Of a stretch of 64,000 nt of DNA, positions 50,233-58,988 are shown one piece after another (the first letter of the stretch is position 1; every line of letters starts with the position of its first letter). The notes below the pieces were generated by a model, which had not been told where the DNA came from, ran no database searches, and saw only the letters and a list, made by a program, of their open reading frames with translations. The stretch covers positions 1,612,001-1,676,000 of the forward strand of contig NZ_CP107853.1 of assembly GCF_036013525.1 (NCBI RefSeq), in the 5' to 3' direction. The translations under genes and the position numbers were made by a program. Origin of the DNA: Nonomuraea sp. NBC_00507. Its GTDB lineage: Bacteria; Actinomycetota; Actinomycetes; Streptosporangiales; Streptosporangiaceae.

Positions 50233-53200
50233 CTAGATGATGGCGAGGACCTGGTAGCCCATCTCCGTCGCCAGCGCGGGCACGTCCGCCTTCTCCTGGA
50301 TGGTGGAGCCGGACATGTCGACCTGGATCGTCACGCCGCCGGACGTGCCGGGCGTGGTGCTGTCAGATCTGGCCCGGCTGCCGGCGGAGCGGGCGACCGC
50401 CTGCTGGCGAGCGTCGGTGCCGCTGATCGCCAGGCCGAACGTGTCGTCGGCCAGGCCTGCGGCAGCCTGGCCGGTCACGCTGGCGGCGACGCCGGCGATG
50501 GCGCCCAGGGCCTGCCCGGCGGCGGAGGTGATGCCGAGCGCCAGACCGGCGATGGTCTGCATGCCGATGTCCGCCATCACCTGCGACGGCGATTTGATCT
50601 TGAGTTCTTTCTTGATTGCCTTCACCAGCGCCTTGACGATCTTCGTCATTTCGGCGTCCAGCTTCGCCAGACTGTCCTGTAGGCCTTTCAGGTAGCCGGC
50701 GCCCGCCTTGGATCCGACGTCGTAGAGGGCGTCCGCGCCGGTCTTGCCCAAGGTCTTCGACAGCTTGTCGATCTGGGCTTGGGCCTTGTTGATGGCCTTG
50801 ATTTCGCTGCCGGGCGCGCCGACCAGCATCTCGGCCAGGCTGCCGCCACCCTCGACGCCGGCGTCGATGATCTGCCGCAACGTCTCTTTGTTGAGGCCGC
50901 GCTTGGCGAGCTCTTTGATGTTGTTGGCGAAGTCCTTGATCTGCTGGGCGCGATCTTTCAATGCGCCGGCGAAGTTGCCCGAGTTGAGCTCCTCCTCCGT
51001 CAGGCCGGTGATGGAGGCCCAGTCTTTGGCGTCGCCGGCGATGGTCTTCGCCTTCTCCTTCGCCTCGGCGAGCCTGGCCACCAGGTCCTCGCGCTGCTTG
51101 GCGAGGGCGGCGAGGCTGTCGTTGCCTTTCGTCACGAACGCGATCAGGTGATCGGCTACGTCGGGCTTGGACCCGAACGCGGCCTTGATCTTCTCCACCA
51201 TGCGCTTGACGACGTCGACGGCCTTGCCCTGCTCGGCTGTAAGCCCTTGGATGAGGCCTTGGACGGTCCAGCGGCCGATCTGGTCGAAAACGCGGCTGGG
51301 GGAGCCCGTGTCGACACCCTGCTTACCCGTGACGGTGCCGATGATCTGGTCCGCCAGGCCCTTCGCCGCGGCGGCGAGTTCGCCGGCCTTGGCCTGGATG
51401 CCGTTGATGAGACCTGCGACGACGTCCTTGCCGGCCTGGAGCAGCAGGGTGCCGAGGTTGCCGAGCGCCGTCTTGACCCTGCCCGGGAGCCCCTTGAACC
51501 ACGTGATGACCTTGGCGGCGCCGTCTTGCACGGCCTTTCCCGCCTGTGCCATCGCCTGATCGAATTTGGCCCTCATCTCTTTGGCCAGTTCGGCGATGGC
51601 GACCCCGACCGCATAAAGGAGGGCAGCCGCCAAACTGGCCATAATGGTGGGGATGGCGAGGACGGCGACTCCGACCGCGAGCGCCAGTCCGGCTGCGATT
51701 TTCGGCCCCCACTCCTTGAGCCAGTTGATGAGCTTTTCGCCGTTCCCGATCCATTGCCGGATCTTGTCGGGCAGCCCCTTCGCCCACTCGGCTATCTTGT
51801 GGCCGAGCTGCTCCAAAGCGGGTGGAATCTTCGGCGCCGTTTCCTTGATCCATGCGAGCAGGGATTCGCCCAGGACGGCGGCCTTTCCCGCGATCCAGCC
51901 AGGAAGGTCAGAAAGCCATTTCCCGATACTTTCGCCGACCTGGCCGAGCCAGGTGACGACCTGCTGCGCGGCCCCCCGGAGCAGCTCGCCGACTCTGCCC
52001 CAGTCGCCGTTGATGATGGCGCCGATGAGTTCGCCGATTCCGGCGATGAACGGCTGAATGTAGGTGGTGTAAGCCTGCTTGAGGAATGAGAAGACGCCGT
52101 CGACGATTTCGCGGAATTTGGCGGATTCCTGGTATGCGGTGTAGAGGGCGGTGCCGAGCAGGATGAGCCCGGTGATGATCAGGCCGATCGGGTTGCCCGC
52201 GATCGCGGCGCCGATGGCCCGGATCGCGACGACCAGGAGCTTGCTGGCGCCGATCATCGACTTGATCGCGGGGACCGCCTTGCGGATGCCGCCGGCCAGA
52301 GCGGCCACGCCGGTGACGACGGGGCCGAGCTTGCTGGCGATGGCGCCGGCCACCACGGTGAAGGCCAGCGCCTGGGCGGCCGCCGACTGCACCGGCGCCG
52401 GCAGCGAGCTGAACCAGCCCACCACCGCGCCGAGCGGGCCGACCAGCAGGCCGAGGATCGGGCCGAGCGCGGCCGCGGCCTGGGACAGGAAGGTGAACAC
52501 CTGCCCGATCTGCTCTTGGCCTTGGGCCGATTGGGCCCAGGCGGCGAACCGGGCGGTCAGCTGCTGGATGGTACTCAGCAGGCCGCCGCCTTCGGTGTTG
52601 GCGCCCTTGAAGAAGCCGGCTAGGCCGACGCCGATGTTCTTGCCGATCCGGCCGAGCGTCGCCAGGGTGTCGCCGGCCCGCTGGACGATGCCGGCCATCT
52701 GCTCGGCGCCGTCCTTCGACTTCAGGAACGCCGCGGCGCTCTTGACCCCTTCGACGGCCCAGCCGGCCATCCGCTGCACCAGCGGCAAGCCCAGGTTCGA
52801 CAGCCGCAACACGACGGCGATGAGCGGTTCGACGCCGCGCTTGAGGATGGTGGCGGTCTTGGCGGTGCCGGTGAACACCTGGGCGAGCTGGCCGCGGAAG
52901 AACGGAGTCGCGGCCACCCGCAGCGCTTCGCGGCCCATGCCGTTGATCGCGCCGGCGACACGGACCATGCCTGCCTTCGCGGTCGGCAGCACCGCGGCGG
53001 CGGCCGTCTTCAGCGGCCCGACCAGCCGGTCGAACAGCTTGTCCTGCACCGCGGCGCGCAGCGGGTCGAACGCCTTCGCCTTCAGCGAGGCGGTCTCCTT
53101 GACGAAAGCGGCGGCCGCCGGCGACAGCTCCTTGAGCGCCTCCTGCAGCTTCTTGCTGTCGCCCTCGGCGACGGCCGACATGGCCTCGCCGACGCCGGCC

Positions 53201-53469
53201 ATACCGACCTTGAGGGTGAGCGCGGCGGCCTTGGCGGTGGCCATCGCCGCGGGCAGCGCCAGGATCGCGCCTGCCGCCGGCACGAGCGCGGCGGTCAGCT
53301 GGACGGCCTGGCCGCCCAGGATGGCCAGGCCGCCGGCCTTGGCGACGCTGTTGAGCTTGGCCGCCCGGGACACCAGCGAGTCGAGCCCGGCCAGGCCGCG
53401 GTTGACACCGGACTTGAACGCCTTGGTGTCCATGCCCAGCTTGACCAGCAGGGTCTTGAGGGTGGCCAT
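50233..53469 (-). CDS. Tape measure protein
   Basis: 1078 residues, the longest gene of the late operon. N-terminal start MATLKTLLVKLGMDTKAFKS and LAGLDSLVSRAAKLNSVA is typical for actinophage tape measures; the middle has hydrophobic stretches (AGNPIGLIITGLILLGTALY, LAVGVAVLAIPTIMASLAAA) and a TMP domain with alternating Trp/Gly (WGPKIAAGL, GDWGRVGELLRGAAQQVVTW). The C-terminal part carries LINGIQAKAGELAAAAKGLA and DTGSPSRVFDQIGRWTVQGL. Its helical length sets tail length; at about 1.5 angstrom per residue this suggests a tail near 160 nm. It follows the two tail-assembly chaperone genes, as expected. Confidence 0.9.
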   Translation of the reverse strand: MATLKTLLVKLGMDTKAFKSGVNRGLAGLDSLVSRAAKLNSVAKAGGLAILGGQAVQLTAALVPAAGAILALPAAMATAKAAALTLKVGMAGVGEAMSAVAEGDSKKLQEALKELSPAAAAFVKETASLKAKAFDPLRAAVQDKLFDRLVGPLKTAAAAVLPTAKAGMVRVAGAINGMGREALRVAATPFFRGQLAQVFTGTAKTATILKRGVEPLIAVVLRLSNLGLPLVQRMAGWAVEGVKSAAAFLKSKDGAEQMAGIVQRAGDTLATLGRIGKNIGVGLAGFFKGANTEGGGLLSTIQQLTARFAAWAQSAQGQEQIGQVFTFLSQAAAALGPILGLLVGPLGAVVGWFSSLPAPVQSAAAQALAFTVVAGAIASKLGPVVTGVAALAGGIRKAVPAIKSMIGASKLLVVAIRAIGAAIAGNPIGLIITGLILLGTALYTAYQESAKFREIVDGVFSFLKQAYTTYIQPFIAGIGELIGAIINGDWGRVGELLRGAAQQVVTWLGQVGESIGKWLSDLPGWIAGKAAVLGESLLAWIKETAPKIPPALEQLGHKIAEWAKGLPDKIRQWIGNGEKLINWLKEWGPKIAAGLALAVGVAVLAIPTIMASLAAALLYAVGVAIAELAKEMRAKFDQAMAQAGKAVQDGAAKVITWFKGLPGRVKTALGNLGTLLLQAGKDVVAGLINGIQAKAGELAAAAKGLADQIIGTVTGKQGVDTGSPSRVFDQIGRWTVQGLIQGLTAEQGKAVDVVKRMVEKIKAAFGSKPDVADHLIAFVTKGNDSLAALAKQREDLVARLAEAKEKAKTIAGDAKDWASITGLTEEELNSGNFAGALKDRAQQIKDFANNIKELAKRGLNKETLRQIIDAGVEGGGSLAEMLVGAPGSEIKAINKAQAQIDKLSKTLGKTGADALYDVGSKAGAGYLKGLQDSLAKLDAEMTKIVKALVKAIKKELKIKSPSQVMADIGMQTIAGLALGITSAAGQALGAIAGVAASVTGQAAAGLADDTFGLAISGTDARQQAVARSAGSRARSDSTTPGTSGGVTIQVDMSGSTIQEKADVPALATEMGYQVLAII

Positions 53470-53493
53470 CGGCTCACCCCCTCGGGCAGGTCG

Positions 53494-53844
53494 CTATTCA
53501 GGTGTGCGCTGGGCGGTCAGGTCGGTCCCGCCGAGCCCGGCGTTGATCTGCCGGATCCGGTCGTAGATCTCCTCCGGCGTCTGCGCCGGTTTGTCGAACC
53601 AGGACGGCAGGAACTTCGACAGTGGCAGCGGCCGCCGTTTGCCGCGCTGGGAGTTGACGACCCAGGAGCCGATCATCGCCGTGTGGATGTCGTCGCGGAC
53701 CGGGCCGAGCGGCCCGGCGATCTTCTCGTAGACCATCCATTCGGTCAGCTCGCGCGAGGTGATGCGGGCCAGCAGCTCGCCGACGGTCATGTGCAGGTGG
53801 GAGGCCAGCCTGAAGTAGAAGCGCCGCTCGGGGCGGCGCCTCAT
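53494..53844 (-). CDS. Tail assembly chaperone, second frame
   Basis: 116 residues from ATG 53844 (ATGA overlap). RFYFRLASHLHMTVGELLAR, ITSRELTEWMVYEKIAGPLG, HTAMIGSWVVNSQRGKRRPL and PLSKFLPSWFDKPAQ are typical of the T part of G/GT tail chaperones in actinophages. It may be made alone or as an extension of the upstream protein by a -1 shift at the G-run just before the overlap. It helps the tail tube protein assemble on the tape measure. Confidence 0.75.
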   Translation of the reverse strand: MRRRPERRFYFRLASHLHMTVGELLARITSRELTEWMVYEKIAGPLGPVRDDIHTAMIGSWVVNSQRGKRRPLPLSKFLPSWFDKPAQTPEEIYDRIRQINAGLGGTDLTAQRTPE

Positions 53845-54236
53845 TCCCCCTCGAGTTCCTCCATGTCCGCATCGGTCAGCCCGGACAGCCGCTGGGCGAC
53901 CTCGAACACGCGCGACAGCGCGGCCGCCGACTTGCGGCCCAGGGCGGAGATGTCCTCGCGGGAGAACAGCAGCTGGCCGCGCTCGTCGATGATGCACAGC
54001 TGCACCAGCTTGGCGCGCGGGTTCTCGCGGATCTGGTTCTTCTTGTCCAGCAGCGAGGTCTCCCACCGGTCGCGTTCGTTGCCCTGCAGGCCGCGCACCC
54101 GCACGGTGCCGCCCCACTCCGGCACCGGCACGTCCTCGAACTGGCGGTCGTCGACGCCCAGGATCTGCTCGCGCGTCAGGTACACCGGCGCCGCCGCGGC
54201 GGCGGCGGTCGGGGTGTCGGTTCTGGACGTGGTCAT
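53841..54236 (-). CDS. Tail assembly chaperone, first frame (gpG-like)
   Basis: 131 residues: YLTREQILGVDDRQFEDVPV, PEWGGTVRVRGLQGNERDRW, LVQLCIIDERGQLLFSREDI, LGRKSAAALSRVFEVAQRLS. The block VPEWGGTVRVRGL is widespread in tail chaperones of phages and relatives. It ends in GAGGGGGAATGA where a -1 slip would read into the next gene. Lies directly before the tape-measure pair. Confidence 0.8.
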   Translation of the reverse strand: MTTSRTDTPTAAAAAAPVYLTREQILGVDDRQFEDVPVPEWGGTVRVRGLQGNERDRWETSLLDKKNQIRENPRAKLVQLCIIDERGQLLFSREDISALGRKSAAALSRVFEVAQRLSGLTDADMEELEGE

Positions 54237-54748
54237 CAGGCAGATGCTCCGATCAGGACGATGTCGTAGGTGACGGGGGTGCCGGGGCCGCTGTTGGCGA
54301 CCTGCAGCAGGTCGCCGGTGCCGGCGGTGACCGTGTAGCCGATGGCGTCGACGTCGCTGGTGGCCAGCAGCAGCGTGGTGCCGGGGCGGACGACGAACTT
54401 GTCGGTGGGGTCTGCGACGAAGGTGGCGAAGGCGTTGGTGACCGCGCCGCCCACCACCACGTTGTTGACGTTGGCCGCGGCCGCGCGGATGAGCAGCAGC
54501 TTGATCCGGGCGAAGGTGAGGCTGACGCCGAGCGGGTCGGTCAGCCCGCCGGCCAGGTCCAGGCTTTCGCTGCCGGAGGCGGCCAGGGTGCGCCGGCCCT
54601 GGAAGGTGCGGTCGGCCTGGGCTGCGCCGGTGCCGTCATCCAGCTCGACGATCTGGCGCAGCGACAGCGGCACGCTGGCCGAGGCCAGGGCCTGGGCGCT
54701 GGTCAGCGTCGCGGCCAGGTTCAGCACCATCTTGGTGGTCAAAGACAT
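54236..54748 (-). CDS. Tail-region structural protein, 170 aa
   Basis: Strand-rich protein: KMVLNLAATLTSAQALASAS, QIVELDDGTGAAQADRTFQG, RRTLAASGSESLDLAGGLTD, VVRPGTTLLLATSDVDAIGY. The motif order recalls phage proteins that line the tail tube or stopper. ATG 54748; stop overlaps the chaperone start. Family not named. Confidence 0.65.
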   Translation of the reverse strand: MSLTTKMVLNLAATLTSAQALASASVPLSLRQIVELDDGTGAAQADRTFQGRRTLAASGSESLDLAGGLTDPLGVSLTFARIKLLLIRAAAANVNNVVVGGAVTNAFATFVADPTDKFVVRPGTTLLLATSDVDAIGYTVTAGTGDLLQVANSGPGTPVTYDIVLIGASA

Positions 54749-54761
54749 GGCGTTCCGCCCT

Positions 54762-55175
54762 TCAGCTCAGGACCGGCTTGCCGGTCACCTTGAAGGTGAG
54801 CTCGGCGGCCAGCTTGTCGTCGTGCGGACCCTCCGGGGAGAACCCGGTCATCACCGCGGCGAAGTCCCACTGGGCGGCGGTGATCGTCGGCCAGACGAGG
54901 CGGTAGTTGCGCGGCAGCTCGTCGTCGAAGTCGGCGACCAGCACGTCGTGCTCGCGCGGGTCGTAGTTGACCTCGATGCTGACTTCGCCGCCGTCCTTCA
55001 GGCCGCCGATGAACTCCCGCCACGCACCCGGGCTGGAATGGTCGGTGACGTCGTAGGTTTCGCGTTCGATCTCCGGGCCGCCCACGTTGGTGACGTTGGC
55101 GATCGCGGTGAAGACCGGGCTGCCGGCCATGTCGCTGCGCTGCAGCTGGCAGCCGAACCCGTCCACTCCGGACAT
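54762..55175 (-). CDS. Major tail tube protein
   Basis: 137 residues from ATG 55175 (GGAGAGTCC upstream; the frame start 55226 has none). SGVDGFGCQLQRSDMAGSPV, FTAIANVTNVGGPEIERETY, DVTDHSSPGAWREFIGGLKD, GGEVSIEVNYDPREHD match the tail tube proteins of HK97-type actinophages, which stack as hexameric rings around the tape measure. Position between tail terminator and chaperones is as expected. Confidence 0.85.
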   Translation of the reverse strand: MSGVDGFGCQLQRSDMAGSPVFTAIANVTNVGGPEIERETYDVTDHSSPGAWREFIGGLKDGGEVSIEVNYDPREHDVLVADFDDELPRNYRLVWPTITAAQWDFAAVMTGFSPEGPHDDKLAAELTFKVTGKPVLS

Positions 55176-55236
55176 GGACTCTCCTATCTGTGCTGCTGAT
55201 CGGGGCTGGCTATCGGGCCCAGCCATCGGGGCCGAG

Positions 55237-55653
55237 CTATCGGGGCTCGGTGACCCAGACGCGAAAGCGCGCCTGGCCCTGTCGGATGTTCGGGTCGGCC
55301 ACCCGCCGCACCCCGGCGCTCTGCTGGGGGGCGGGCTGGCGGGCGATACTGATCAGCTCCCAGCCGGCGACGTCCAGCTGCACCCGGTGCAGCACCCGGT
55401 CGACGTTGGTGAGGACCTGGCCGATCTGGCCGAACCCCCGGTAGGCGGACCAGATGTTGAGGGTGACCATCAGCTCGAACCCACGCCGGTCGTGCGTCGA
55501 GTCGTCCTTCTCGGTGATCTCGGCGAACACGATGTACGGCTTGTCCTTGGCTTCGGGCACCTCGTCGTAGACGCCGTCGATCAGTCCCATCAGCGGCGCG
55601 TCCGCGGTGAGGCGGGCGTAGATGGCCTGCTGCACCGGCCAGATGGCGCTCAC
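55237..55653 (-). CDS. Tail terminator (DUF3168)
   Basis: 138 residues starting at GTG 55653 (GTGA overlap). IWPVQQAIYARLTADAPLMG, IDGVYDEVPEAKDKPYIVFA and HDRRGFELMVTLNIWSAYRG define DUF3168. These proteins cap the tail tube and join it to the head connector. Confidence 0.85.
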   Translation of the reverse strand: MSAIWPVQQAIYARLTADAPLMGLIDGVYDEVPEAKDKPYIVFAEITEKDDSTHDRRGFELMVTLNIWSAYRGFGQIGQVLTNVDRVLHRVQLDVAGWELISIARQPAPQQSAGVRRVADPNIRQGQARFRVWVTEPR

Positions 55654-56009
55654 GAGGGCAGATGCCGATCCAGCGCCGCCCGGGTCAGCTCCGGCAGCCG
55701 GTCGTTGCCGTCCTCGGCCGCGGGCTCCAGGAACGGGTCAGCGGTGATCGACTCGGTGCCGCGCTCGATGAAGTCGCCGTAGTAGCCGTCCGGCTCGAAC
55801 ACACCGACGGTGGCGTCCATCCGCTTGCGCGACACCTTCTTGTCGATGTGCACGCCCAGGAACCCGGTGTCGACGGCGACGTGATCGACGGCGTGGCCCT
55901 GCACATGGGCGGCCCACTCGGCCGCCACGTCGGCGCCGGCCTCGTCGACGTCGTGGAACAGGCGGTACAGCTGCCGGCGGACCGCGGCCGCGTCTACGTC
56001 GATCTTCAC
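55650..56009 (-). CDS. HK97 gp10-like minor protein
   Basis: 119 residues from GTG 56009 (GTGA overlap). KIDVDAAAVRRQLYRLFHDV, GADVAAEWAAHVQGHAVDHV, GVHIDKKVSRKRMDATVGVF, YYGDFIERGTESITADPFLE follow the pattern of HK97 gp10-like proteins that sit between connector and tail terminator. Confidence 0.8.
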   Translation of the reverse strand: MKIDVDAAAVRRQLYRLFHDVDEAGADVAAEWAAHVQGHAVDHVAVDTGFLGVHIDKKVSRKRMDATVGVFEPDGYYGDFIERGTESITADPFLEPAAEDGNDRLPELTRAALDRHLPS

Positions 56010-56350
56010 AGCCCCTCCTCCTCGCTCTGCCGCAGCCGGCAGTCGGCGCGCAGGTAGATCGGCTGCGACGGCGGGTAGACGGCCAGCACCTCGAACATGC
56101 GGCCGCCGCCCACCACGTCGAGCAGCTCGTCGCCGCGGCGTACGTCCGCGCGCGGCCCCAGGTACACCGGGTAGGTGAGGTCGGCGCCGTGCTGGTCGGC
56201 CTCCTCCCGCTCCACGCTTGATGTGGGCTGGGAGACGCGGCCGCGGACGGTGCCGAGCGGCAGCCACGTGGTGGACTGGCCGCCGCCGCTGTCGCGGACG
56301 GTGACCGGCCGCCGGTGCGTCAGGCTCACGTTCAGCAGGTGGTCGATCAT
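56006..56350 (-). CDS. Head-tail joining protein (head closure)
   Basis: 114 residues; ATG 56350 in an ATGA overlap. LNVSLTHRRPVTVRDSGGGQ, GTVRGRVSQPTSSVEREEAD, YPVYLGPRADVRRGDELLDV resemble head-closure proteins (SPP1 gp16/HK97 adaptor type), which complete the connector after packaging. Confidence 0.75.
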   Translation of the reverse strand: MIDHLLNVSLTHRRPVTVRDSGGGQSTTWLPLGTVRGRVSQPTSSVEREEADQHGADLTYPVYLGPRADVRRGDELLDVVGGGRMFEVLAVYPPSQPIYLRADCRLRQSEEEGL

Positions 56351-56901
56351 GTGCGGGCCCGGTAGATGGACAGGGTGCGCAACTCGCCGGTGGTCGGCAG
56401 CATGCCGGGGGTGGCCCACTTGGCCGCCCAGTCGCCCAGCCGCTCCGACTCCTTGCCGGCCCCGTTCTCCCACCCGGCCCGGGCCAGGCGCAGGCACATC
56501 GCCTTCACCCCGTCCGGGATCGGGTCGTAGCCGGCGGTGTAGGTGACGTCGACGGCCTGCTCGCGGCACGGCCAGCAGCCGCGGATGCGGCGCAGCCTGC
56601 CGTAGGACGTCCACCGGTAGTCGACGCCGTGCACCAGGTCGGTCTCGCTATCGTCGTCCTCGAGGACCGTGACCGTGGCCACCGCGGTGACGGGCCAGCG
56701 CGGCAGCAGCAGCCGGTGCCGGCCGGACCCGTCGAGGGTCACGGTGTCGGTGGCCATTGTCAGCGACTGGCCGGTCTCGTCGTCGATGACGCCGGTGGCC
56801 AGCTGCAGCAGCAGCTCGGCGCGCGCGGTCTCGGCCGCGTCCAGGCCGGCGTCGCCGCGGCCCATGAGCACGCCGAGCTCGGCCGCCTCGGCGTACGGCA
56901 T
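56347..56901 (-). CDS. Head-tail connector (gp6-like)
   Basis: 184 residues. YAEAAELGVLMGRGDAGLDA, ELLLQLATGVIDDETGQSLT, LLLPRWPVTAVATVTVLEDD, YRWTSYGRLRRIRGCWP and VTYTAGYDPIPDGVKAMCLR are typical of the connector family that sits on the portal. Stop coupled to the closure gene by ATGA. Confidence 0.8.
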   Translation of the reverse strand: MPYAEAAELGVLMGRGDAGLDAAETARAELLLQLATGVIDDETGQSLTMATDTVTLDGSGRHRLLLPRWPVTAVATVTVLEDDDSETDLVHGVDYRWTSYGRLRRIRGCWPCREQAVDVTYTAGYDPIPDGVKAMCLRLARAGWENGAGKESERLGDWAAKWATPGMLPTTGELRTLSIYRART

Positions 56902-56904
56902 CGA

Positions 56905-57231
56905 CTACTCCGCCGGCTTGTCCGGGCCGCCCTGGCCCTCGCCGCCGCCGGCGTTGTCCGGCGTCTGTACGGGGTCCTTGGCGGTCTTCGCCGGTGCCTT
57001 GGCGGGCGTCTTCGCCGGCGCCTTGGCCGGCGTCTTGGGCTCCTGGCCTGCCTTGGGCGGCTGCGGCACCGGCCGGGTACGCACCTGCTCGCCGTCGGCC
57101 GGCACGTCGACCGGCACGGCGTAGCCGCCCTCGATCAGCGCCTCGGCCTCCTCGTTGGGGAACAGGGCGATCTCGCCCGCTTGCACGCTGCGCTCGGCGC
57201 TGGCGTACAGCGTCATCATCTTGATCTTCAT
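56905..57231 (-). CDS. Small phage protein with Lys/Pro/Ala repeats
   Basis: 108 residues, ATG 57231 after GAGAGGAACCC. First 60 residues are globular (MMTLYASAERSVQAGEIALF, NEEAEALIEGGYAVPVDVPA); the last 48 are a basic, repetitive tail (PAKAPAKTPAKAPAKTAK). Located between capsid and connector genes. The repeat could contact DNA or the capsid surface; no family recognised. Confidence 0.6.
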   Translation of the reverse strand: MKIKMMTLYASAERSVQAGEIALFPNEEAEALIEGGYAVPVDVPADGEQVRTRPVPQPPKAGQEPKTPAKAPAKTPAKAPAKTAKDPVQTPDNAGGGEGQGGPDKPAE

Positions 57232-57304
57232 GGGTTCCTCTCAGGGTGACCGGGCCCGGGCCGGTACGGGGGGACCGGCCCGGGCACCGGAGCTCGGGGC
57301 GGGG

Positions 57305-57700
57305 TCAGGCCGGGTAACGGCGGGGCTTGCCGCGCACCACCACGGCGCCGAACACGCCGCCTGAGGTGGAGCCGGAGGTGGTGACGCTGACCCGCAGGTA
57401 GCGCCGTGCGCCCTTGTAGCCGAACTTGAACGCCGTGTTGTCGTCGGCGGCCACGACGGTCGGCAGGTTGCCGATCCGCTCGTCCGCGGCCACCGCGGTC
57501 CAGTTGCTGTTGTCCGCGGAGTCCTCGATCGTGATGGCGTGCGAGCCATCGGTGATGGTTCCCGTGGTGACGATGATCGCGGCCGCGTTGACGTTCGCCA
57601 GGTCCACGCCGGTGCCGTTGACGGTCGCGTTCGCCGTCCGGCTGGCCGGAGGTAGCGAGGTGACCGCGGAGATGTCGTTGACGATGTCGAACCGGGACAT
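57305..57700 (-). CDS. Head-associated structural protein, 131 aa
   Basis: ATG 57700 after GAGAGGGTTCC. Strand-rich: VNGTGVDLANVNAAAIIVTT, HAITIEDSADNSNWTAVAAD, RRYLRVSVTTSGSTSGGVFG. Placed right after the capsid gene, so possibly a head decoration protein. Family not recognised. Confidence 0.6.
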   Translation of the reverse strand: MSRFDIVNDISAVTSLPPASRTANATVNGTGVDLANVNAAAIIVTTGTITDGSHAITIEDSADNSNWTAVAADERIGNLPTVVAADDNTAFKFGYKGARRYLRVSVTTSGSTSGGVFGAVVVRGKPRRYPA

Positions 57701-57709
57701 GGAACCCTC

Positions 57710-58915
57710 TCAGTTGGTCTTGATGCGGACGAAGGCCTCTTCCAGGACCGGCATGCCGTCGGTCTCCAGGCGGCCGATAAAGCCGACCTGGTTGGCCGTG
57801 GCGTACAGCTCGACGAGGCGCTGCACCTCCATGTCGAGGGCGTCGACGATCCAGTAGAAGCTGAAGTCGGCGATCATGCCGACGTACAGGCCGGTCGTGA
57901 ACGTGTTGGGCACCCACTCCGACACCACGTAGGGGACGTCGAGGATGCTGTCGGGCCGGTCGGAGGCGAGCCCGGCCTGCCAGATGTAGACGCCGTTGAG
58001 GTCCTTGAGCTTGCGGATGCGCCGGATCGCGTCGCGGTGCCACAGCCAGCGCGCCCGCGCCCAGTACTGGGGCTTGAGGGTGTACTTGGCGTCGATGAGG
58101 CCGTCGGCGGTGACGTCGGTCGCCGAGCCGGTCTGGACGTCGCGGGCGGTGGAGATGCCCTGGGTGGAGGCGGTGAACAGGCCGAGCGGCTTCTTGTTGC
58201 CGTCGCCGGTCATGAACGCCTTCTCCTGGGTGACCGAGAACTTGTAGGCCATCCGGTCGCGGACGATCTGCTCAGGGTTGTGGTTGGAGCGGCGCAGCAG
58301 CGTGCGACTGATCTTGACCTGCTTGGCGACCGGGTTGGGCGACAGCTCGCGGCCGCCGAACCGCAGCGCGTCGTCCAGGCTGCCGGTGGCCAGCTCGGTG
58401 GTCCAGTCGGCGTCGGCCAGGTCGGTGTCCAGGGTGGGCACGCCGAGCCCTTCGCCCTCGGTGAGAGCCATGACGGTGGCCAGGGCGCGCAGCGGCACGT
58501 CGTCGTCGACGGCCTGCAGCATCTCGGTGACCCACTGGACGGGCGGCACGAGGTAGCCGCCCTCGGGGTCGGTGCCCATGTTCAGCGCGCGGGCGTGCTC
58601 CTCGGTCAGGCCGGCGCGGCCGTCGCGGCAGTAGGTGCGCCAGGCGCGCATCCGCCGCTCGTCCTCGCTGCCGGTGCCGGGCCCGTTCGGCTCGTTCTTG
58701 GGCGGGTTGTCGCCGGCGATGCGCTTCTCCAGCTCGCGCGCCTTCTCCTCCCGCGCGATCGTGGTCTCCAGCTTGTCGGCCTGCTCCATGAGCCGGTCGA
58801 ACTCGGCCTCTTCCTCGCCGGTGATGGACCGGCTGGCCGCCTGGGCGGTGTCGAGGATGTCGCGCGCCTGCTTGGCCAGCTTGGCGCGTTCCTGCTTGAG
58901 GGCGTTGACGTCCAC
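57710..58915 (-). CDS. HK97-family major capsid protein
   Basis: 401 residues from GTG 58915 (GGAGGCAAGG upstream; the frame to 59047 is not supported). Residues 1-100 are a helical scaffold-like delta domain (LKQERAKLAKQARDILDTAQ, ADKLETTIAREEKARELEKR), normally removed by the protease. The HK97 fold follows: MGTDPEGGYLVPPVQWVTEM, KISRTLLRRSNHNPEQIVRD, WLWHRDAIRRIRKLKDLNGV, LDVPYVVSEWVPN. Forms the icosahedral shell. Lies after portal and protease genes in the usual order. Confidence 0.9.
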   Translation of the reverse strand: MDVNALKQERAKLAKQARDILDTAQAASRSITGEEEAEFDRLMEQADKLETTIAREEKARELEKRIAGDNPPKNEPNGPGTGSEDERRMRAWRTYCRDGRAGLTEEHARALNMGTDPEGGYLVPPVQWVTEMLQAVDDDVPLRALATVMALTEGEGLGVPTLDTDLADADWTTELATGSLDDALRFGGRELSPNPVAKQVKISRTLLRRSNHNPEQIVRDRMAYKFSVTQEKAFMTGDGNKKPLGLFTASTQGISTARDVQTGSATDVTADGLIDAKYTLKPQYWARARWLWHRDAIRRIRKLKDLNGVYIWQAGLASDRPDSILDVPYVVSEWVPNTFTTGLYVGMIADFSFYWIVDALDMEVQRLVELYATANQVGFIGRLETDGMPVLEEAFVRIKTN

Positions 58916-58988
58916 CCTTGCCTCCAGTTCGTTTTCGGGCAGCCGCCAGCGCAGGGCCCTGATGGTCCTGGGGCGGAGGTCGTTTGGG

